Of a stretch of 64,000 nt of DNA, positions 8,644 through 17,990 are shown piece after piece. This DNA is from Streptomyces violascens. Lineage in GTDB: Bacteria > Actinomycetota > Actinomycetes > Streptomycetales > Streptomycetaceae. Every line of letters begins with the position of its first letter. Position 1 is the first letter of the stretch. The translations under genes and the position numbers were made by a program. The stretch covers positions 124,001-188,000 of the forward strand of contig NZ_BMUA01000008.1 of assembly GCF_014649955.1 (NCBI RefSeq), written 5' to 3'. The notes below the pieces were generated by a model that saw only the letters and a program-made list of their open reading frames with translations, was not told the origin of the DNA and ran no database searches.

Positions 8644-9690
8644 ATGTTCTTCCGCTTCGACGAGTTAGCCGTTCCGATCGTCCAGTCGCCCATGGCGGGC
8701 GGCGCCTCCACCCCCGAACTGGTCGCAGCCGTCAACAGTGCCGGGGGCCTGGGGTTTCTGGCCGCCGGATACCGCAGCGCCCAGGGGATGCGGGAGCAGC
8801 TCGTCCGCACTCGTGAGCTGACCTCGCGGCCGTTCGGCGTCAATCTCTTCGTGCCGGGCATCCCGGATCCGAGCGCCGTCGACGCGGTGGGCGCGTACCG
8901 CGAGCAACTGCGCGGCGAGGCAGACCGGTTCGGGCTCACGCTGCCCGTGCCCGGCGCCGGGGCCGATGACGACGGGTGGGAGGAGAAGATCGAGGTGCTC
9001 CTGCGCGAGCCCGCGCCTCTGGTCTCCTTCACCTTCGGGCTGCCCACACCCACCGTCGTGGAGTCCCTGCAGCGGGCGGGCAGCCATCTCGTGGCCACGG
9101 TCACCACGCTCGCCGAGGCCGTGGCGGCGGAGGCCGTCGGCGTGGACTCGCTCTGTGTCCAGGGCCCGTTGGCGGGCGGCCACCGCGCCACGCACGACAT
9201 CGCGGCGCGGCCGCAGGACGTACCGCTGCTCGACCTGCTGGCCTCGGTGCGCGCCCGCGTCCAGCTGCCGCTCATCGCCGCCGGCGGGCTCGGCACGGGT
9301 GCGGACGTGGCCGCCGTGCTGGGCGCCGGGGCGTGTGCGGCCCAGCTCGGCACCCTCTATCTGCGCGCGGAGGAATCAGGTGCCTCGCGTACGCACCAGG
9401 ACGCCCTCGTCGATGCGCGCTTCACGGCGACGGCCGTCACCCGGGCCTTCTCCGGGCGCCCGGCCCGCGGCCTGCGCAACCACTTCGTCGACGCCTACGA
9501 CGCCACGGCCCCCAGCGCGTACCCGCATGTGCACCACCTGACCCGCGCGCTGCGTGCGGCGGCCGCCGAGGCCGGGGACGCCGAGCGGCTGCACCTGTGG
9601 GCCGGGGCGCGCCACCGCCTCGCGCGCAGCGCCCCGGCCGCCGAGATCACCCGCACGCTCTGGGAGGAGACCCTCGCGGCGCGGCACTGA
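8644..9690 (+). CDS. Nitronate monooxygenase (2-nitropropane dioxygenase family)
   Basis: 348 residues, typical for the FMN-dependent class that oxidises nitronates such as propionate 3-nitronate. The TIM barrel starts with Val-Pro-Ile-Val-Gln-Ser-Pro-Met-Ala-Gly-Gly, contains Val-Gln-Gly-Pro-Leu-Ala-Gly-Gly-His with the family catalytic His, and ends with the phosphate-binding loops Ala-Ala-Gly-Gly-Leu-Gly and Gly-Ala-Cys-Ala-Ala-Gln-Leu-Gly-Thr. Cytoplasmic, single-domain. It diverges from the preceding hypothetical gene and is followed 92 bp later by an alpha/beta hydrolase gene in the same direction. Confidence 0.88.
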   Translation: MFFRFDELAVPIVQSPMAGGASTPELVAAVNSAGGLGFLAAGYRSAQGMREQLVRTRELTSRPFGVNLFVPGIPDPSAVDAVGAYREQLRGEADRFGLTLPVPGAGADDDGWEEKIEVLLREPAPLVSFTFGLPTPTVVESLQRAGSHLVATVTTLAEAVAAEAVGVDSLCVQGPLAGGHRATHDIAARPQDVPLLDLLASVRARVQLPLIAAGGLGTGADVAAVLGAGACAAQLGTLYLRAEESGASRTHQDALVDARFTATAVTRAFSGRPARGLRNHFVDAYDATAPSAYPHVHHLTRALRAAAAEAGDAERLHLWAGARHRLARSAPAAEITRTLWEETLAARH

Positions 9691-9782
9691 GGCCGTCGAC
9701 CAGCGGGTTCCCGGGACCCGCTCCCCGTACGAACAGCGTTACGGTGAAGGTCGTTTCAGCACCGCTCAGCCCAAGGACCGCC

Positions 9783-10505
9783 ATGCCGATCAGCACAGTC
9801 CCGTACGCCGTGGTGGACGGGTCGGCTCCCCGCCTCCTCGACGTGTACCGCCCCGAGGGCGCCGCCTCGACCACCCCGACCGTGCTGCTCTGGCACGGCA
9901 TCGGCCCCGACACGCGGTTCGAGGTCGGCGCCCTCGCCGAGGAGACGGCCTCGCACGGGCTGACCGTGTTCGTGCCGGACTGGCGCTCGGACGCGCCCGA
10001 CGGCGGCCGCGCGCACCTCGTGGCGTCGCTGCGGTACGTGCGCGAGAACGCCGCCTCCTTCGGCGCCGACCCGGAGCAGCTCGTGGTGGCGGGCTGGTCG
10101 ATGGGGGCGGGCGCCGCGATCGCCACGGCGCTGCGGCCGGACCTCACGGACGGCCGTCTCCCGAAGGCGGTCGTCGGCATCGCGGGTCTGTACGGGCGCC
10201 CCGCCCGCAGCACGGGCACGATCCCCCTGGACGACCTGGAGGCGGCCACGCCCGGGGTGCCCGTCGTCCTGATCCACGGCACGGCGGACACGGTGGTCGA
10301 GTCCCACCACTCCCGCGACTTCCTCGCAGCGCTCGAGAAGCGGCCCTGGACCGCGCGCCTGCACGAGGCGGACACCGACCACGCGGGGATCATCATGACC
10401 TCGTACGACCCCGAGCTCGGCCACTGCGTACCGGCCACCGGCGCCGACGCCCTGCGGGCCGGGCGGGAGACGGCCCGGATCGTCGCCGGGGCTGCGCACG
10501 CCTGA
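9783..10505 (+). CDS. Alpha/beta hydrolase (dienelactone hydrolase-like)
   Basis: 240 residues. The fold is visible as a Leu-Leu-Trp-His-Gly oxyanion strand, a nucleophile elbow Ala-Gly-Trp-Ser-Met-Gly-Ala-Gly, a late Asp in His-Gly-Thr-Ala-Asp, and a His in Asp-Thr-Asp-His-Ala-Gly, giving a full Ser-Asp-His triad. The ATG at 9783 follows AAGGA by 6 nt. No signal peptide, so probably a cytoplasmic esterase or lipase of unknown substrate. Confidence 0.82.
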   Translation: MPISTVPYAVVDGSAPRLLDVYRPEGAASTTPTVLLWHGIGPDTRFEVGALAEETASHGLTVFVPDWRSDAPDGGRAHLVASLRYVRENAASFGADPEQLVVAGWSMGAGAAIATALRPDLTDGRLPKAVVGIAGLYGRPARSTGTIPLDDLEAATPGVPVVLIHGTADTVVESHHSRDFLAALEKRPWTARLHEADTDHAGIIMTSYDPELGHCVPATGADALRAGRETARIVAGAAHA

Positions 10506-10589
10506 CGCCCGGAGAGCTCGCGTGGCGCGGGAGCGACCCCGGGGCTCCGCGTGGCTCTTACCCGCCCGTGCGGCCATGCTGGAAGCGTG

Positions 10590-10979
10590 ATGACCGTCCT
10601 GCTGGTAGCCACCGACGAGGAAGCGGCCGTGCTGAGCGAGCGCATTCAGCGCAACCGCCACTTCCGCGTCATCTCGCACACCCCGAGCCCCCGGCTCGCC
10701 CTGGCCCAGGCGCATGTCCTGCTGCCCGACGTCACCGTCCTCGACCCCAGCATGGACGGGGACGGCGATCCGGCCGCCCTGTTCATGGGGCTGCGCTCGC
10801 TGACACCGCCGAGCGGTGTCATCCTGCGGACGACGCCCGCCACCGCCGGGCTCCCGGAGCTGCACGCCGTCCTTGAGGACGGCGCCGTCCATGTGGCGGC
10901 CCGGGACGATCACGACGCCCTCATGGCCGCCCTGATCAAGATCGGACGGCGCAGGGAGAGCTGCGACCCCGACCAGTGA
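10590..10979 (+). CDS. Small receiver-like (CheY-fold) hypothetical protein
   Basis: 129 residues. It begins Met-Thr-Val-Leu-Leu-Val-Ala-Thr-Asp-Glu-Glu, like strand 1 and the acidic pair of response-regulator receivers, and has Leu-Pro-Asp-Val-Thr-Val-Leu-Asp-Pro-Ser with Asp52 where the phosphoacceptor Asp lies. The C-terminal strand lacks the usual conserved Lys and reads Val-Ala-Ala-Arg-Asp. There is no output domain. It could be a stand-alone or pseudo-receiver. The ATG at 10590 follows GGAAG; a GTG directly before it is also possible. No sensor kinase gene is nearby. Confidence 0.6.
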   Translation: MTVLLVATDEEAAVLSERIQRNRHFRVISHTPSPRLALAQAHVLLPDVTVLDPSMDGDGDPAALFMGLRSLTPPSGVILRTTPATAGLPELHAVLEDGAVHVAARDDHDALMAALIKIGRRRESCDPDQ

Positions 10980-11078
10980 CCGGCGCCGGACGGCTCCACG
11001 TGCGAGCGGGGGCCGAGGGCGAGACAATGGAGAGGTCTATGTGCCGGTATGCCGAAATTCCTGAGAGCGAGGGTTTCA

Positions 11079-11903
11079 GTGACGCCGTCACCGAGTAATC
11101 CCGAAACCGCCGCGGATCCGCCCCCGGCCGCCGATTCGAGCGCCGCCGTGTGCGGGGCTCCGTGCTGGGTGAGTCTGATGGCCCGCGACCTGGATGCCGC
11201 GCTCGACTTCTACGGCGCGACGATGGGCTGGACGTTCCGGACCGGGTCGCTCGGCGAGGAGTTCCGGGTCGCCCTGGCGGACGGGGTTCCGGTCGCCGGG
11301 ATCGGAGCGCTGGCGCCGTCACTCCAGGTGGCGGTCGCGTGGACGCCGTATTTCGCGGTCGAGGACGCCGATGTCACCGCGGCGCGCATCCGCGAGCGGG
11401 GGGCCACGGTCGCGGTCGGGCCGGTCGCCCTGCACACCGGGCGCGGCGCGCTGGCCGCCGACCGGGACGGCGCCGTCTTCGGGATCTGGCAGGGCCCGCT
11501 CCTCTCGAACTGGGAATCCTGGCGCGACCGCGCCCCTACCTGGACCCGGCTGCACACGCGCAACGCCTTCGACGCGGCGATCTTCTACGGCGAGGTCCTC
11601 GACTGGGCCTGCGACCGGCCCGGCTGCTGCGACGTCCAGTACGAGCACGAGGAAGTCGTCCTGCGCCACGCCGGGCACATCGTCGCGCGCCTGACGTCCG
11701 GTGCCGTCGAAGCCGCTCCCGACCCGAGCCTGCGCCCCCACTGGCACACCCACTTCGCGGTCGAGGACCCCCACGGCCACGCGGAGAAGGCCCTTGCCTA
11801 CGGCGCCACGGTCCTCGCCGACGGCATCTCGGCCACCGGCACCTGGGTACGCCTGAAAGACCCCGACGGCGCCACCTTCACCCTCAGCGACACCGCACGC
11901 TGA
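11079..11903 (+). CDS. VOC family protein with two glyoxalase-like domains
   Basis: 274 residues. Two tandem vicinal-oxygen-chelate domains are visible. The first starts Cys-Trp-Val-Ser-Leu-Met-Ala-Arg-Asp-Leu-Asp-Ala-Ala and ends with Asp-Gly-Ala-Val-Phe-Gly-Ile-Trp-Gln. The second starts around Thr-Arg-Leu-His-Thr-Arg-Asn-Ala and ends Lys-Asp-Pro-Asp-Gly-Ala-Thr-Phe. Proteins of this layout are hydroxylase, lyase or antibiotic-resistance relatives with few assigned substrates. I chose the GTG at 11079, 5 nt after GCGAGGG; an in-frame ATG at 11049 would add ten poorly conserved-looking residues. It converges on the methyltransferase gene at 11993. Confidence 0.78.
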   Translation: MTPSPSNPETAADPPPAADSSAAVCGAPCWVSLMARDLDAALDFYGATMGWTFRTGSLGEEFRVALADGVPVAGIGALAPSLQVAVAWTPYFAVEDADVTAARIRERGATVAVGPVALHTGRGALAADRDGAVFGIWQGPLLSNWESWRDRAPTWTRLHTRNAFDAAIFYGEVLDWACDRPGCCDVQYEHEEVVLRHAGHIVARLTSGAVEAAPDPSLRPHWHTHFAVEDPHGHAEKALAYGATVLADGISATGTWVRLKDPDGATFTLSDTAR

Positions 11904-11992
11904 CGCATGCGCGCCCAAGGCGGTGGCACAGCACGCGTGCGCGGATCCCGGTCGGCGCCGGCGCGAGGGCCCTCCGCGAGAGCACGGCGCTT

Positions 11993-12718
11993 TCACGCGG
12001 TCCGGCCGACCACCAGCCATCTGGACGGCAGCTCGATGCGCCGGCCGTCGGCGGTGTACTCCGTGGTGGTGAGCGGGAGTTCGCCCTCGGCGAGCACGGT
12101 CAGGCCCGCGGTGGTGAGCAGCTCCACCAGGGCGGCGTCGGAGACCTCGCCGGGCGCGATGCCGTGCGCGAAGACCGGGCGGAGCTTGGGCGGTGGACCC
12201 GCCGGGCTCTGGGCCAGGCCCATCAGGACCGGCTTCGCGGCCTCGGCGAGCTCCACCACGAAGGCCCGGCCGTCCGTGCCGAGCAGCGTCGCGATGGCGT
12301 CGGCGACGGGCCGGCGGTCGGCCGCTTCGCACTGGTGCAGGACGCCGCGTACGTACACGTTCGCGTCGCCGAGGCGGGTGTGCAGCTCGTCGACGGCCTT
12401 GGTGTCGGCGGCGTCGAGCTGCTCGAACTCGGCCTCGCCGTCCGGGTCCTGGCTCCGGGCGTGCTCGACGGCGGCGAGCGAGAGGTCGACGCCGGTCACC
12501 TTCGGGTAGCGGGCCGCGAGATAGCGGGTCTGGGTGCCGTTGCCGCAGCCGAGGTCCACCAGGGGCAGGTCGGGGCGGTCGATGCGGGCGGCGAAGTGGG
12601 CCAGGTGACGGGCGGCGGTGAGGGCCGGTTCCGCGTCCCAGAAGACCGCGCCCTGCTCGTCCGGCGCCTCGCGCCAGAACCCCTCCCAGGCGTCCTTGTA
12701 CCGACTCGTCACGCTCAT
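11993..12718 (-). CDS. Class I SAM-dependent methyltransferase
   Basis: 241 residues. Motif I is clear: Leu-Val-Asp-Leu-Gly-Cys-Gly-Asn-Gly-Thr-Gln-Thr, followed by an acidic strand 2 (Val-Thr-Gly-Val-Asp-Leu-Ser). The N-terminal Tyr-Lys-Asp-Ala-Trp-Glu-Gly-Phe-Trp segment and the conserved His-Gln-Cys in the middle resemble small-molecule methyltransferases. The ATG at 12718 lies 7 nt after GGGGAG. The substrate is unknown and the neighbours give no pathway. Confidence 0.82.
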   Translation of the reverse strand: MSVTSRYKDAWEGFWREAPDEQGAVFWDAEPALTAARHLAHFAARIDRPDLPLVDLGCGNGTQTRYLAARYPKVTGVDLSLAAVEHARSQDPDGEAEFEQLDAADTKAVDELHTRLGDANVYVRGVLHQCEAADRRPVADAIATLLGTDGRAFVVELAEAAKPVLMGLAQSPAGPPPKLRPVFAHGIAPGEVSDAALVELLTTAGLTVLAEGELPLTTTEYTADGRRIELPSRWLVVGRTA

Positions 12719-12848
12719 GACCGACTCCCCAGGCTGCACGCACAGTGTCAAGATCGGTCTACCGCTCCGGACGCACCCGGACAAGCACCCGGACACATAC
12801 CTTCACCTGCCGTTCGACCGGCGGGAGTTCCGGGATGCGGCCCCGGGG

Positions 12849-15275
12849 TCAGCGCGTTCGGCGTCCCGTGTGCGGCAGCGCCACGTCGAACCAGACGGTC
12901 TTACCGTTCCCGGTGCGGCTGGTGCCCCACTCCCGGGCGAGCGCGCTGACCACGCGCAGGCCCCGGCCCGCCTCGTCGCGCGGGCCCGCGCTGAGCAGCG
13001 TCGGCAGGGTGTGGTCGTCGTCGACCACCTCGCACAGGAGCGCCTCGGCCCGCACCAGGCGAAGCTCGACCCGGCGGCCGTGCGTGTGCCGGATGCCGTT
13101 GGTGACGACCTCGCTGACCAGGAGCTCGACGGTTTCCGCGACGTCCGACAGGCCCCAGTGCGCGAGCTGTTCGCGGACCAGGCGGCGGGCCCGGCCTACC
13201 TCGCGCGGGTCGGCGTCGAGCCGCCACTCGGCGACGTCCTCGCGGGTGATGCCGTTGAGCCGCGCCATGAGCAGGGCCACGTCGTCCTTGCGGCCACCGC
13301 GGGTGTTGAGGGCGCGGATGATCGTGTCGCAGGCGTCGTCCATGGAAGCCGCCGGGTGCGCCGCGAACTCGCAGAGCGTGGCGAGGCCCACGCCTATGTC
13401 CTCCCCGCGCACCTCGACGAGCCCGTCGGTGCACATGACGAGCCGGTCGCCGGGCTCGACCCGGATGCGGGCCGTCTCGAACGGCACTCCGCCGACCCCG
13501 ATCGGGGCCCCGGTGGGCAGGTCGAGGAGCTCGCTGCGGCCATCCGCCGACCGTACGATCACCGGCGGCACATGGCCCGCGTTGGCCATGAGCAGCTCGC
13601 CCCTGATGGGGTCGTACACGGCGTACAGGCAGGTGGCGAGGTAGTGCTCGCCCAGGCGCTGCGCCAGGTCGTCGAGGCTGCGCAGGAGCTGGTCGGGCGG
13701 CAGGTCGAGCGCGGCCATGGTCTGCACGGCAGTACGCAACTGACCCATCATCGCGGCCGAGTTGAGGCCGTGGCCCATGACGTCGCCGACCACCAGGGCG
13801 GTCCGTGAGCCGGGCAGTTTGATCGAGTCGAACCAGTCGCCGCCGACCCGGCCGAGCAGCGTGCCGGGCAGATAGCGGGTGGCCGTGTCGCAGCCCGCCA
13901 TGCGCGGGGTGACCTGCGGCAGCATCGAGTCCTGGAGGGTGTCGGCGACGCTCTCCTGGTAGGTGTACATGCGGGCGTTGTCGAGCACGAGCCCGGCGCG
14001 CGCGGCCAGTTCGGCTCCGGTGACGCGGTCCATGTCGTTGAACTCGGCGCGCTCGGCGTGCCGCAGCAGGATCATGAAGCCGAGCACCACGTTGCGTGCC
14101 TTGAGCGGAACGACCAGCATCGAGCGGCCGTTGATGAGCGGCCGGATGTCGCGCTTCTCGAACTGCGAGGCGATGGCGGTGCCCATCTGCTCGCTGATCC
14201 TCGGCACGAGGACGGGGTCGCCGGACGTCATGCACTGGAAGAACGGGGTGTGCGCGGGGAACGGCATGGACTCGCCGACCGGCACCACGTCGTCCCAGCG
14301 GCCCGGCTCGTCGACGTGCTCCAGGGCGACCCGGTGCCACAGGGTCCGCTCGTCGGGCGGCCCGTCGGGGAAGCCCTCGCCCGCGATGACCTGCTCGCGC
14401 AGATAGGTGCCCGCGACGTCGGTGAAACGCGGCACGACGGCGGCGCTGACCTCCTGGATGGTGCGGGACAGGTCGAGCGAGGAGCCGATGCGGCCGCTGA
14501 CGTCGTTGAGGAATTCGAGCCGCTCGCGCACCGCCGCGTATTCGAGGTCGGCGGCGAACTCGGGCGAGGGCGGCTGCGTCCGCGCCACGGGCTCCATGGG
14601 GTGGCGGCGCCGGGCGGGCCGGTGTTCGGCGCGCCGGGGCACTCCCCAGTCGGGAGTGACGGGTACTCGGTCGTGCTGGCTGAACTCCAGGACGGGATAG
14701 CCGAGTTCGAGGACCTGGGAGACGATCCGGGAGCTCTCGCCGACGCTCATGCTGGGCAGGATCTCGGGCAGCCTGCGGGCCAGTTCGTCGGAGCCGGGGA
14801 AGTCGGTGTGCAGGGCGAAGCCGGGCGCTATCCGCTCGACGGAGCCGCCGTCGTCGTCGGCCTCCCGGTGCAGCTGGGCCGCGTCCGCGGCGAGCACCAG
14901 GAGCCGCTCGGGCCCGGGTCCGACGAGCGGGTAGGCCCACCACAGCACGTCGCTGCGGTCCCGGCCGGGCTCGGTGAGCGCGGCCCGGCCCGCGGTGGGG
15001 TAGGAGGTGCGTCCGGTCAGCGGGCCGTCGAGGCCGGGGCCGAACTCGTCGAACACGTCGTAGTCGTCGAAGCGTTGCTCCAGCGCGCCGGAGACGGGGA
15101 GCAGATCGGCGGCGGGCCTGCCCACCGCGTCCTCCTTGCCGGGACCGAACAGCCTGCGCGCACCGGAGGACCAGTGCGACACGAGGCCGTCGCCGTCCAC
15201 GACGATCACGGCAAGCGGGATCCGGCCGGCCACGGCGAACTGCTGCGGCAGCTTCGGCGGAGTACCACTGTCCAT
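12849..15275 (-). CDS. PAS-GAF-SpoIIE phosphatase with C-terminal HATPase (anti-sigma-type) domain
   Basis: 808 residues in four parts. A PAS-like sensor occupies about 13-120. A GAF domain lies around 265-430 after a short helical linker. A PP2C/SpoIIE phosphatase at about 445-660 has metal-binding Asp in Gly-Gly-Asp-Trp-Phe-Asp, Val-Val-Gly-Asp-Val-Met-Gly-His-Gly and Cys-Thr-Asp-Gly-Leu. A HATPase at about 670-800 has an N-box Glu-Val-Val-Thr-Asn-Gly-Ile-Arg-His and the Gly-Arg-Gly-Leu motif. Such proteins dephosphorylate anti-anti-sigma factors (STAS proteins) and may phosphorylate them with the RsbW-like domain, controlling stress or developmental sigma factors. No partner sigma or STAS gene is in the window. 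The ATG at 15275 follows AAGGAGCC. Confidence 0.9.
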   Translation of the reverse strand: MDSGTPPKLPQQFAVAGRIPLAVIVVDGDGLVSHWSSGARRLFGPGKEDAVGRPAADLLPVSGALEQRFDDYDVFDEFGPGLDGPLTGRTSYPTAGRAALTEPGRDRSDVLWWAYPLVGPGPERLLVLAADAAQLHREADDDGGSVERIAPGFALHTDFPGSDELARRLPEILPSMSVGESSRIVSQVLELGYPVLEFSQHDRVPVTPDWGVPRRAEHRPARRRHPMEPVARTQPPSPEFAADLEYAAVRERLEFLNDVSGRIGSSLDLSRTIQEVSAAVVPRFTDVAGTYLREQVIAGEGFPDGPPDERTLWHRVALEHVDEPGRWDDVVPVGESMPFPAHTPFFQCMTSGDPVLVPRISEQMGTAIASQFEKRDIRPLINGRSMLVVPLKARNVVLGFMILLRHAERAEFNDMDRVTGAELAARAGLVLDNARMYTYQESVADTLQDSMLPQVTPRMAGCDTATRYLPGTLLGRVGGDWFDSIKLPGSRTALVVGDVMGHGLNSAAMMGQLRTAVQTMAALDLPPDQLLRSLDDLAQRLGEHYLATCLYAVYDPIRGELLMANAGHVPPVIVRSADGRSELLDLPTGAPIGVGGVPFETARIRVEPGDRLVMCTDGLVEVRGEDIGVGLATLCEFAAHPAASMDDACDTIIRALNTRGGRKDDVALLMARLNGITREDVAEWRLDADPREVGRARRLVREQLAHWGLSDVAETVELLVSEVVTNGIRHTHGRRVELRLVRAEALLCEVVDDDHTLPTLLSAGPRDEAGRGLRVVSALAREWGTSRTGNGKTVWFDVALPHTGRRTR

Positions 15276-15409
15276 GGGTGGGAGGCTCCTTCCCCGCCGC
15301 GAGAATCGGCGGCTTCACCACCACCGTACGGCCATCTCGGGGCCGCGCGGGAGGCAACCCGTGAATAGGCGCACGCCCGCGCGAAACCGGCCCTCTCCTT
15401 GACGAAAGG

Positions 15410-17803
15410 TCAGTCCTCGTGGCCGAGTTGGAGGTCCCGCTCGGTCCGTCCGCCGCCCGCGACCTGCAGGACCGTGGCCACCGGCGGATAGCCGGCCGCG
15501 ATCACCGTGTATTCGCCGGAGGACAGGTCGACGAAGCGGAAGGTGCCGTCGGGACCGGTGGTGAGGGTGTCCACGACATTGCCCGCGGCGTCGAGGAGCG
15601 TCACCCGGGCGTCCTCCACGGGCCGCCCGCCACCGGCCCGCACGGTGCCGCGAAGGACGGCCCCGCCGGCCAGCTCGATGTCCTGCCGGGTCTCGCGCGA
15701 TGCCTGCACGCTGACGGGGAGCGCGGCGGGCCGGAAGGCGGGTGCGCTGGCGGCCAGGGTGTACTCCCCCGCCACCAACTCCGTGATCACATAGCCGCCT
15801 TCGCGCCCGCTGCGGGTGGCGGCCACCACTTCGCCGCGTACGTCGGTGAGGGTGACGGCGGCGTCCCGCACCGGGCTGCCGTCGGCGGTGACGACGCTGC
15901 CGGCGAGGCGTCCGGCGCCGCCGAGCACCACGTCGAGGTCGACGGGGCGTTCGCCGACGGTCACGGCGACGGCCTGCGGCTGGTGCCCGCCGGCCGCGGC
16001 GATCAGGACGTACGATCCGGCGCCGGGCACGCTCAGCGCGTACCGCCCGTCGGCGCCGCTGGCCCCGCGGCCGACCTGCCGGCCCCGTACGTCGACGAGG
16101 GTGAGGGCGGCGCGCGGCACGGTGGATCCATCGTGGTGCTGGACGGTGCCGGTGACCGGGACGCCGCTGGCGCAGCCGGAGTTGTTGGCGGTGCGGGCGT
16201 GGGGCAGGGGTGCGGTCTCGGCTGCGGGGGCGTTCTGGGACACCAGCGGTTTCTCCTTGAGGAAGAAGGCGAGGACGAAGCCGAGCACGAGCACCGGCAC
16301 GAGGTACAGGAAGATCCGCGGCATGGCGTCGGCGTACGCCCGGATGTAGCCGTCGCGCAGCGCGGGCGGCATGGCGTGCACCAGCTGCGGGGCGATCGAC
16401 TCGGGGTCGGGCAGGTGGACTCCGGCCGGCAGCCGCTCGGTGAGCGCGTGGGCGAGGCGGTTGGTGAACAGGGTGCCGAAGACGGCGGCGCCCACGCTGC
16501 CGCCGATCTGCCGGAAGAAGTTGTTGGCGCTGGTGGCGGTACCGAGGTCGGCGGGGTCGACGGCGTTCTGCACGGCCAGGATGAGGACCGGCATGACCAG
16601 GCCGATGCCGGCGCCGAGCACGGCCATCCAGATGCTGTAGTCGAGCCGCGGGGTGTCGATGGCGAGTCCGGAGAGCAGCCACATGCCGAGGGCGGAGACC
16701 GCGCCGCCGAGGATCGGGTAGATCTTGTAGTGCCCGGTGCGGCTGATGAGCTGGCCGGAGACGATCGAGGCGCCGACGATGCCGCCCATCATGGGCAGCA
16801 CGAGCAGCCCGGACTCGGTGGCACTGGCCCCGTCGACCATCTGCAGGAAGGTCGGCAGGTAGCTGGCCGCACCGAAGAGGGCGACGCCGATGACCGCGCC
16901 GACGAGCCCGGAGACGTTGAAGATCGAGTCGCGGAACAGCCGCAGCGGGATGACGGGTTCGGCCGCGAAGTTCTCGACGACGAGGAACAACAGAGTCGTT
17001 CCGGCGGCGCCCGCGGCGAGCCCGAGGATCTGCCGCGAATCCCAGGCGTACTCCGTGCCGCCCCAACTGGTCAGCAGGACCAGGCAGGTTGAGGCGGCGG
17101 CGAGCAGCAGCATGCCGAGCACGTCGAGGCGGGGCCGGACGCGGGGCCGGGGCAGTTTCAGTACGGCGGTGATGACGGCCAGGGTGGCCAGGCCGAACGG
17201 CACGTTGATGTAGAAGCACCAGCGCCAGGAGGCGTGGTCGGTGAAGAAGCCGCCGAGCAGGGGCCCGGCGACCGAGGCGAGTCCGAAGACGGCGCCGATC
17301 AGGCCCATGAAGCGGCCGCGCTGCCGGGGCGGCACGATGTCCGCGATGATCGCCTGCACGCCGATCATGAGCCCGCCGCCGCCGATGCCCTGAACCGCCC
17401 GGAAGGCGATGAGCTCGTCCATCGTGCGTGACCAGCCGGCCAGGGCCGAGCCGACGACGAACACGACGATCGCGAACTGGAAGACGGGTTTGCGGCCGAA
17501 CTGGTCGCCGAGCTTGCCGTAGATCGGCAGCCCGATGGTGGAGGCGAGGAGGTAGGCGGTGACGGCCCAGGACACCTTGTCGAGGCCGCGCAGATCACCG
17601 ACGATCTTCGGCAGCGCGGTCGCGACGATCATCTGGTCGAGGGCTGCGAGCAGCAGGGTGAGCATCAGCCCGAGGAAGACCATGCGCACCCGGCGGGGCG
17701 TCAGAGGGGCCTGCTGCACCGGGAGTTGGCCCTCCGGCCGGTCCGCCGGGGCCGGAGCGGGCTCGGCGGCCCGCTCGTCCTTCACCAGAGTGATCCCGCC
17801 CAC
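15410..17803 (-). CDS. DHA2 (EmrB/QacA) MFS exporter fused to three carboxypeptidase-regulatory-like repeats
   Basis: 797 residues. The first ~530 residues form a 14-helix drug:H+ antiporter-2 exporter: Leu-Asp-Gln-Met-Ile-Val-Ala-Thr-Ala-Leu-Pro in helix 1 and Gly-Lys-Leu-Gly-Asp-Gln-Phe-Gly-Arg-Lys in loop 2-3. From about residue 545 come three ~82-residue repeats, each with a Gly-x-Val start, an Asp-Ala-x-Val-Thr-Leu-x-Asp strand, a Gly-x-Tyr/Phe centre and an Ala-Gly-Glu-Tyr-Thr-like end, as in CnaB/carboxypeptidase-regulatory beta-sandwiches. The even helix number puts the C-terminus in the cytoplasm. The GTG at 17803 lies 7 nt after GGGGAG; a longer reading to 17893 adds a basic tail without a ribosome site. 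Confidence 0.85.
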   Translation of the reverse strand: MGGITLVKDERAAEPAPAPADRPEGQLPVQQAPLTPRRVRMVFLGLMLTLLLAALDQMIVATALPKIVGDLRGLDKVSWAVTAYLLASTIGLPIYGKLGDQFGRKPVFQFAIVVFVVGSALAGWSRTMDELIAFRAVQGIGGGGLMIGVQAIIADIVPPRQRGRFMGLIGAVFGLASVAGPLLGGFFTDHASWRWCFYINVPFGLATLAVITAVLKLPRPRVRPRLDVLGMLLLAAASTCLVLLTSWGGTEYAWDSRQILGLAAGAAGTTLLFLVVENFAAEPVIPLRLFRDSIFNVSGLVGAVIGVALFGAASYLPTFLQMVDGASATESGLLVLPMMGGIVGASIVSGQLISRTGHYKIYPILGGAVSALGMWLLSGLAIDTPRLDYSIWMAVLGAGIGLVMPVLILAVQNAVDPADLGTATSANNFFRQIGGSVGAAVFGTLFTNRLAHALTERLPAGVHLPDPESIAPQLVHAMPPALRDGYIRAYADAMPRIFLYLVPVLVLGFVLAFFLKEKPLVSQNAPAAETAPLPHARTANNSGCASGVPVTGTVQHHDGSTVPRAALTLVDVRGRQVGRGASGADGRYALSVPGAGSYVLIAAAGGHQPQAVAVTVGERPVDLDVVLGGAGRLAGSVVTADGSPVRDAAVTLTDVRGEVVAATRSGREGGYVITELVAGEYTLAASAPAFRPAALPVSVQASRETRQDIELAGGAVLRGTVRAGGGRPVEDARVTLLDAAGNVVDTLTTGPDGTFRFVDLSSGEYTVIAAGYPPVATVLQVAGGGRTERDLQLGHED

Positions 17804-17990
17804 GAAACTGCTCCCCTCGTCGCGCTTGCGCCGACCATTTCTCGCATTACGCGACAACCGGGGCAACCGAGACGAGCGGAGCGGGAGGCGCACGCCGGGG
17901 GCTTAAGCGCTGGCGGGAGCCCCTACGGCGCACTACGGGCCGGAACGGAAATCCACCCGAACCGGTGACCGCAGGGGAGGGTTGCGCGGG

